Translations under genes and position numbers: made by a program
Origin: Mangrovicoccus algicola
GTDB lineage: Bacteria > Pseudomonadota > Alphaproteobacteria > Rhodobacterales > Rhodobacteraceae
Reading direction: 5' to 3'
DNA length: 64,000 nt
Assembly (NCBI RefSeq): GCF_014903745.1
Contig: NZ_JACVXA010000019.1
Location: forward strand, 16,447 to 80,446
The notes under the pieces: generated by a model
What the model was told of the DNA's origin: nothing
Seen by the model: the letters and a program-made list of their open reading frames with translations, nothing else
Databases searched by the model: none
Shown here: positions 60,427 through 64,000 of the stretch, in pieces
Layout: each line of letters begins with the position of its first letter
Numbering within the stretch: position 1 is the stretch's first letter

Positions 60427-62285
60427 CCGACACGCCCGACCGCCTGGTCCGCCCGCTGAACCGCGCCGCCCGCCCGCCCGCGCCCGACAGCCCGGCCTAT
60501 CCCGAGCCGGTGCTGGGCAATTCCGCCGCCACGCTGATGGACTCGGGCGTCGGCAACTGCTTTCCGGGGCTGGAATTCGACCTGCGCCAGCTGGATGTGC
60601 GGTTCTTTCCCGGGCTGGTCTTCGCCTTTCCCGGCGTCACGCCCGCGGGGCCCGACGGCACGCAGGGCGCGCAGCTGGTCTATGCCGACACGACCGGCGA
60701 TCCCGATTTCGACCTGCCCTATGACTGGGTGGGCGAGCTGGCGCGCAGCCTCGGCGGCCCGGCCGGCGACGCGCTGGCAGAGGGCCAGTGGTACCTGCAC
60801 GCGGTCGAGCAGAAGGACCGCCGGATCGAGCTTTACGACCGGGTCGTGCTGCAGAACGCGATCCACCTGATCCCCTATGAGGGCGAGATCGCCTGGTGGA
60901 TCATCCGCCTGATCGAACGCGACCCCGACCCGGCGCTGGCCGATCTGGTGATCGAACTGACCCGGCGCGACGCAAACGGCCAGCCTGCCGGACAGCCGGT
61001 GCGGCTGAGGGGCAAGCGGCGCGCCTATCTCGACGGCGAGGGGATGATCTCGCAGGTCTACCGCCCCGGCGAGCTGACCGCCTCGATGTGCAGCCCCTGG
61101 ACGCATGATTTCCGCGACTGCGCCTGCCAGTACTGGGCCTCGAACCATCCCGACGTGGTGCTGGGCGAGGTGATCGACCCCAATGACCGCGGCCGCGCCC
61201 AGGCCGGACAGGCGGATCCGGCGGAGGAGGACGACCCCCTGCAGCCCGTCAGCTTCCTCGACTGGATGCGCCGCCGCACCGATCCGGCGCGCGACGTGCA
61301 GGCGCAGACCACGATCGACGGCGCGCGGCCCTATCGCTACGACCCCTACGAGATCAACCTGGTCTGGCAGGAACTGGATTTCGTGCTGCAGGGGCAGGAG
61401 GCGAATGCCACCCCCGCCCCCGACCTGCCCGAACCGCCCGACGCCCCGCCGACCGCGCAGGAGGTCCATGCCGACCTGCGCGACAATCTGGGGCCGCTGG
61501 AATACATCCTGGCGCTGCGATACCTCTATGCGACCTTCTCGATCCGCGCGCCCGAGGAAATCGACGCCGCGACCGAGGCCGCCTGGCCGGGCCTGTCCGA
61601 CGATCTGCGCGCCGCGCGGCAGATCCTGCTGTCGGTGGCGATCAGCGAGATGACCCATCTGCGCTGGGTCAACCAGATGCTGTGGAGCCTCTCGGCGGCG
61701 CTGCCCGCGGAACTGCCCGCCTATCGCCCGGTGGTCGGCCCCGGCCTGCCCGCGCCCGATCCCGACCCCGAACATGCGCTGCGGCTGGACCGCGCCACGC
61801 CGGAGGTGATCGCCGAATTCGTCGCGCTGGAGCGGCCGGGCGGCGATATCGACACCGAATATGCCGAGCTGGTGGCGCATCTGCGGGACAACCCCGCCTA
61901 TCCGCCGGGGCTGTTCCAGCTGGCGGTGCGCATCGATGCCGACGGGCTGGCCCATTACAACAAGTTCCGCGACATCGAACGGATCCTCGCCCCCTATGCG
62001 GCCCGGCCCGGGATCTACCTGCGCGACCTGGCCGAGGCCGCGGCGGACGACCCTGCGGCCGCCCCGGCGCTGGCGCTGCTGCGCGAGGCGCTGGCGGCGC
62101 TGCGCGAGGGCGCGCGCGCCGAGGCGGCGGCGGCGCGCAGCAATGCCGACCGCGCCCTGGCCGAGGCGCGCATCATCGCCGCGCGCGACCGGATGCACGA
62201 GCTGTGGGAGGCGGGCGAGGCGCTGGCGCGCAGGGGCAAGGGCATTCCCTTCTTCGCGCCGCTGCCGGAGACGGCGCATGGCTGA
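60423..62285 (+). CDS. LodA/GoxA-like cofactor part fused to a VioB-type ferritin-like domain
   Basis: 620 residues, coupled to the preceding gene (ATGA). Residues 33-55 (SGVGNCFPGLEFD, C46) match LodA's GNC...CPGIEM region. Residues 219-245 (ELTASMCSPW-HDFRDCACQYWASN, with C223, C233, C235 and W238) match LodA's DLTKRMACPWQADFFNC...YWWPAQ; these blocks surround the cysteine and tryptophan of the CTQ quinone. Residues about 350-525 form a different domain, with E360, E409 and H412 in ISEMTHLRWVNQML and H511-YNKFRDIE519, as in the ferritin-like domain of VioB/RebD imine-coupling enzymes. A coiled, alanine-rich C-terminus follows. Which cysteine and tryptophan would form a quinone needs alignment. 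Confidence 0.7.
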   Translation: MTDTPDRLVRPLNRAARPPAPDSPAYPEPVLGNSAATLMDSGVGNCFPGLEFDLRQLDVRFFPGLVFAFPGVTPAGPDGTQGAQLVYADTTGDPDFDLPYDWVGELARSLGGPAGDALAEGQWYLHAVEQKDRRIELYDRVVLQNAIHLIPYEGEIAWWIIRLIERDPDPALADLVIELTRRDANGQPAGQPVRLRGKRRAYLDGEGMISQVYRPGELTASMCSPWTHDFRDCACQYWASNHPDVVLGEVIDPNDRGRAQAGQADPAEEDDPLQPVSFLDWMRRRTDPARDVQAQTTIDGARPYRYDPYEINLVWQELDFVLQGQEANATPAPDLPEPPDAPPTAQEVHADLRDNLGPLEYILALRYLYATFSIRAPEEIDAATEAAWPGLSDDLRAARQILLSVAISEMTHLRWVNQMLWSLSAALPAELPAYRPVVGPGLPAPDPDPEHALRLDRATPEVIAEFVALERPGGDIDTEYAELVAHLRDNPAYPPGLFQLAVRIDADGLAHYNKFRDIERILAPYAARPGIYLRDLAEAAADDPAAAPALALLREALAALREGARAEAAAARSNADRALAEARIIAARDRMHELWEAGEALARRGKGIPFFAPLPETAHG

Positions 62286-63630
62286 CGGCGCGGCCCCGCC
62301 GGTCCTGATCCGCGGGACGCCCCGCAGCCGCCAGGCGCATCTGTCGGGCGATCTGCTGCTGATGGCCGAAAGCGCCGCGCTCTATGCGCTGCCCGGCGCG
62401 CAGGCGGCGGCGCTGCGCGCGGCCATGGAGCGGGGCGAGGCGGCGGTGACGGCGCGGCTGGCGGCGCTGGGGCTGACCGCGGCTGCGGCGCCCGCCCTGT
62501 CCGATGATCTGGCCGATGACCTGTCCGATGCGGCGCCGGGACCCGTGCGGGCGCTGGCGCTGACCGTGGCGCAGGGCTGCAACATGGCCTGCGGCTATTG
62601 CTATGCCGCGGGCGGCGCCTTCGGCGGGGCGGTGCGGCAGATGCCGCCCGAGGTGGCCCGCGCCGCCATCGACCGCCTGATCGAGGCCGCCCCGCCCGGC
62701 GGCGCGGTGCAGATCGCCTTCATGGGGGGCGAGCCCTGGATGGCCAAGGGGCTGATCCGCGATGCCGTGATCCATGCCCGCCGCCGCGCCGCCGCCCGCG
62801 CGGTGCGCACGGGGTTTTCCATGACCACCAACGCGACGCTCTTGCGGGCCGAGGATGCCGCCTTCCTGGCCGAGCACCGCTTTGCCGTGACGGTCAGCCT
62901 CGATGGCGACCGCGCCGCCAATGACCGGCTGCGGCCGATGGCCGGGGGCGGGGGCAGCTTCGACCGGGTGGCCGCGCGTCTGGGGCCGCTCCTGGAACAG
63001 GCCGACCGCCTCCGGCTGTCGGCGCGGGTCACGGTGACGCCCGACAACCTGGACATCCCGCGCACCGTTGCCGCGCTGAGCGCCCTGGGCTTCGACACGA
63101 TCGGGGTGTCGCCGATGCTGGCCTCGCCGACCGGCAAGGGGGCGCTCGGGGCGGCGGACTTCCCGCGGCTCCTCGAGGCGATGATCGCGGCCGGCGAGGA
63201 CTGGCTGGAGGCCATCATCGCCGGGCGCCCGCACGGCTTCGCCAACCTGGCCACGGCGCTTGGCGAATTGCATCGCGGCCAGCCGCGCAGCGTGTCCTGC
63301 GGGGCGGTGCGCGACTATCTGGCGGTGGATGCCGAAGGCAATTACGCCGCCTGCCACCGCTTCGTGAACGACCCGCTGGGGGCGATGGGCGACCTTTCCG
63401 GCGGTCCCGATGCCGCGGCCCGCGCCGCTTTCCTCGCGGAGCGCCGGGTGGAGGCGCAGCCGGGCTGCGCCGGGTGCTGGGCGCGCAGGCTCTGCGGCGG
63501 CGGCTGCCATCACGAGGTGCTCCATGCCGGACGGCCGGCCTGCGATTACGTGCGCGGCTGGCTGGATTACGCGATCTCCGCCTATGGACGGCTGATGGCG
63601 GCGCGGCCGGACTGGTTCGGCGATGCCTGA
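62278..63630 (+). CDS. radical SAM/SPASM peptide maturase
   Basis: 450 residues, overlapping the previous gene by 8 bases. N-terminal 90 residues form a small leader-binding-like region. The radical SAM core has C101-NMA-C105-GY-C108, then GGEPWM and NATLL. The C-terminal SPASM domain has C341, C359 (AACHRF), C397, C400, C406, C410 and C422, enough for two auxiliary iron-sulfur clusters. The layout is that of peptide maturases such as QhpD, which makes thioether links in the quinohemoprotein amine dehydrogenase subunit. Here the likely target is the LodA-like protein, or an unseen peptide to the right. LodA systems normally need only a flavoprotein, so this partner is unusual. Confidence 0.85.
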   Translation: MADGAAPPVLIRGTPRSRQAHLSGDLLLMAESAALYALPGAQAAALRAAMERGEAAVTARLAALGLTAAAAPALSDDLADDLSDAAPGPVRALALTVAQGCNMACGYCYAAGGAFGGAVRQMPPEVARAAIDRLIEAAPPGGAVQIAFMGGEPWMAKGLIRDAVIHARRRAAARAVRTGFSMTTNATLLRAEDAAFLAEHRFAVTVSLDGDRAANDRLRPMAGGGGSFDRVAARLGPLLEQADRLRLSARVTVTPDNLDIPRTVAALSALGFDTIGVSPMLASPTGKGALGAADFPRLLEAMIAAGEDWLEAIIAGRPHGFANLATALGELHRGQPRSVSCGAVRDYLAVDAEGNYAACHRFVNDPLGAMGDLSGGPDAAARAAFLAERRVEAQPGCAGCWARRLCGGGCHHEVLHAGRPACDYVRGWLDYAISAYGRLMAARPDWFGDA

Positions 63631-64000
63631 CATCCTGGTCGCGGGCGGCGGCCCGGCGGGGGCGGTCGCGGCGCTGATCCTGGCGCGGCGGGGATACCCG
63701 GTGCGGCTTGCCGACCCGCTGACCCCGCCCGCGCCCCGGATCGAGAGCCTCGCCGCCTCCGCCCTGCCGCTGGCCGCGGATCTGGGGATCCTGCCGGTGC
63801 TGGAGGCGGCATGCCTCGGCCGCGCCGCGGCGATGGAGCTGGACTGGCGCGACCGGCCCGAACGCCGCACCTTCGAGACCGACGCGCCCTGGCTCCTGTC
63901 GCGGGCGGCGCTGCATCGGGGGCTGCGGGATGCCGCCGCCGCGGCCGGGGCCCGGATCGTGGCGCAGCGCGTCGCCCGGCCGGCCCCCGGCGCCCTGCGG
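63623..64000 (+). CDS. FAD-dependent monooxygenase-like protein, 3' truncated (LodB/QhpG-like)
   Basis: The first 126 residues of a flavoprotein that runs off the right edge. The N-terminus MPDILVAGGGPAGAVAALILARRGYPVRLAD is a GxGxxG FAD-binding fold, followed by an arginine-bearing SRAALHRGLRDAAAAAGA helix, as in the tryptophan-halogenase/geranylgeranyl-reductase-like group that includes LodB and QhpG. Those proteins hydroxylate the tryptophan that becomes the quinone. Its start overlaps the radical SAM stop by 8 bases. Assignment to LodB/QhpG rests on context plus this fold. Confidence 0.7.
   Translation, partial: MPDILVAGGGPAGAVAALILARRGYPVRLADPLTPPAPRIESLAASALPLAADLGILPVLEAACLGRAAAMELDWRDRPERRTFETDAPWLLSRAALHRGLRDAAAAAGARIVAQRVARPAPGALR

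Noticed and set aside
62173..63870. 565-residue minus-strand frame opposite the radical SAM gene
   Set aside because: Antisense shadow. The plus strand has the intact CxxxCxxC and SPASM cysteines.
1..64000. CRISPR arrays, tRNA or rRNA genes, insertion sequences, phage or plasmid replication genes
   Set aside because: I looked in all gaps and along the window and saw no repeat-spacer pattern, cloverleaf-like segment, transposase or replication protein.

Overview
The window is about 64 kb of very GC-rich, gene-dense DNA. Its gene content fits an alphaproteobacterium of the Rhodobacteraceae/Paracoccaceae type: two TRAP transporters, a matPQMAB-type malonate cluster, Liv and amino-acid ABC transporters, and operons with 1-8 bp overlaps. 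That placement is an inference from gene content, because no rRNA or marker gene is present. I found no tRNA, rRNA, CRISPR array, insertion sequence or phage gene. No gap between genes exceeds about 300 bases. The longest is 4649-4918, which holds the promoter side of a GntR gene and a hairpin behind matB.

Layout. 1-878: truncated ferredoxin/flavin reductase. 1010-4648: polar amino-acid ABC transporter with its own GntR regulator. 4919-11394: malonate uptake (TRAP), malonyl-CoA synthetase and decarboxylase, with a divergent MatR-type regulator. 11380-14645: AraC regulator, 2-hydroxyacid dehydrogenase and a DASS-type transporter of unknown substrate. 14642-25322: import and intracellular breakdown of pectin oligomers (TogMNAB-like ABC transporter, GH4 alpha-galacturonidase, GH28, GH105, pectinesterase, AraC regulator). 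25334-34866: uronate catabolism (uxaA, kduD, kduI, kdgF, a TRAP transporter, uxaC, a GntR regulator, kdgK), with a clear promoter/operator at 33177-33215. 34931-41217: Liv-type ABC transporter with an acyl-CoA ligase. 41361-44059: hybrid histidine kinase and OmpR-type regulator. 44195-47772: siderophore ABC transporter. 47776-50683: gamma-glutamyltransferase-like protein and L-2-hydroxyglutarate oxidase. 50780-51435: two small exported or unknown proteins. 51589-53629: fructose-bisphosphate aldolase and fructose-1,6-bisphosphatase. 53834-56992: orphan hybrid kinase with two periplasmic solute-binding domains.

The most unusual part is 57125 to the right edge. Five overlapping genes encode: a flavoprotein that appears bicovalently flavinylated; two proteins that together match an L-lysine epsilon-oxidase (LodA/GoxA, quinone-cofactor) protein end to end but are split into two genes; a radical SAM/SPASM peptide maturase; and the start of a LodB/QhpG-like flavoprotein. 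The second LodA part carries the cofactor-site region and is fused to a ferritin-like domain of the VioB type. I read this as an undescribed amine or amino-acid oxidising system, possibly one that couples the imine products. The cluster runs off the window.

How the parts work together. The pectin and uronate blocks form one route: oligogalacturonides are imported, de-esterified and cut in the cytoplasm, and the monomers flow through the kdgF/kduI/kduD and uxaC/uxaA branches to 2-keto-3-deoxygluconate and its phosphate. Tagaturonate reductase (uxaB) and KDPG aldolase (eda) are not in the window. Aldolase and bisphosphatase would serve gluconeogenesis on such substrates. Short GC-rich hairpins recur in many 40-80 base gaps inside operons, often just after the solute-binding-protein gene.
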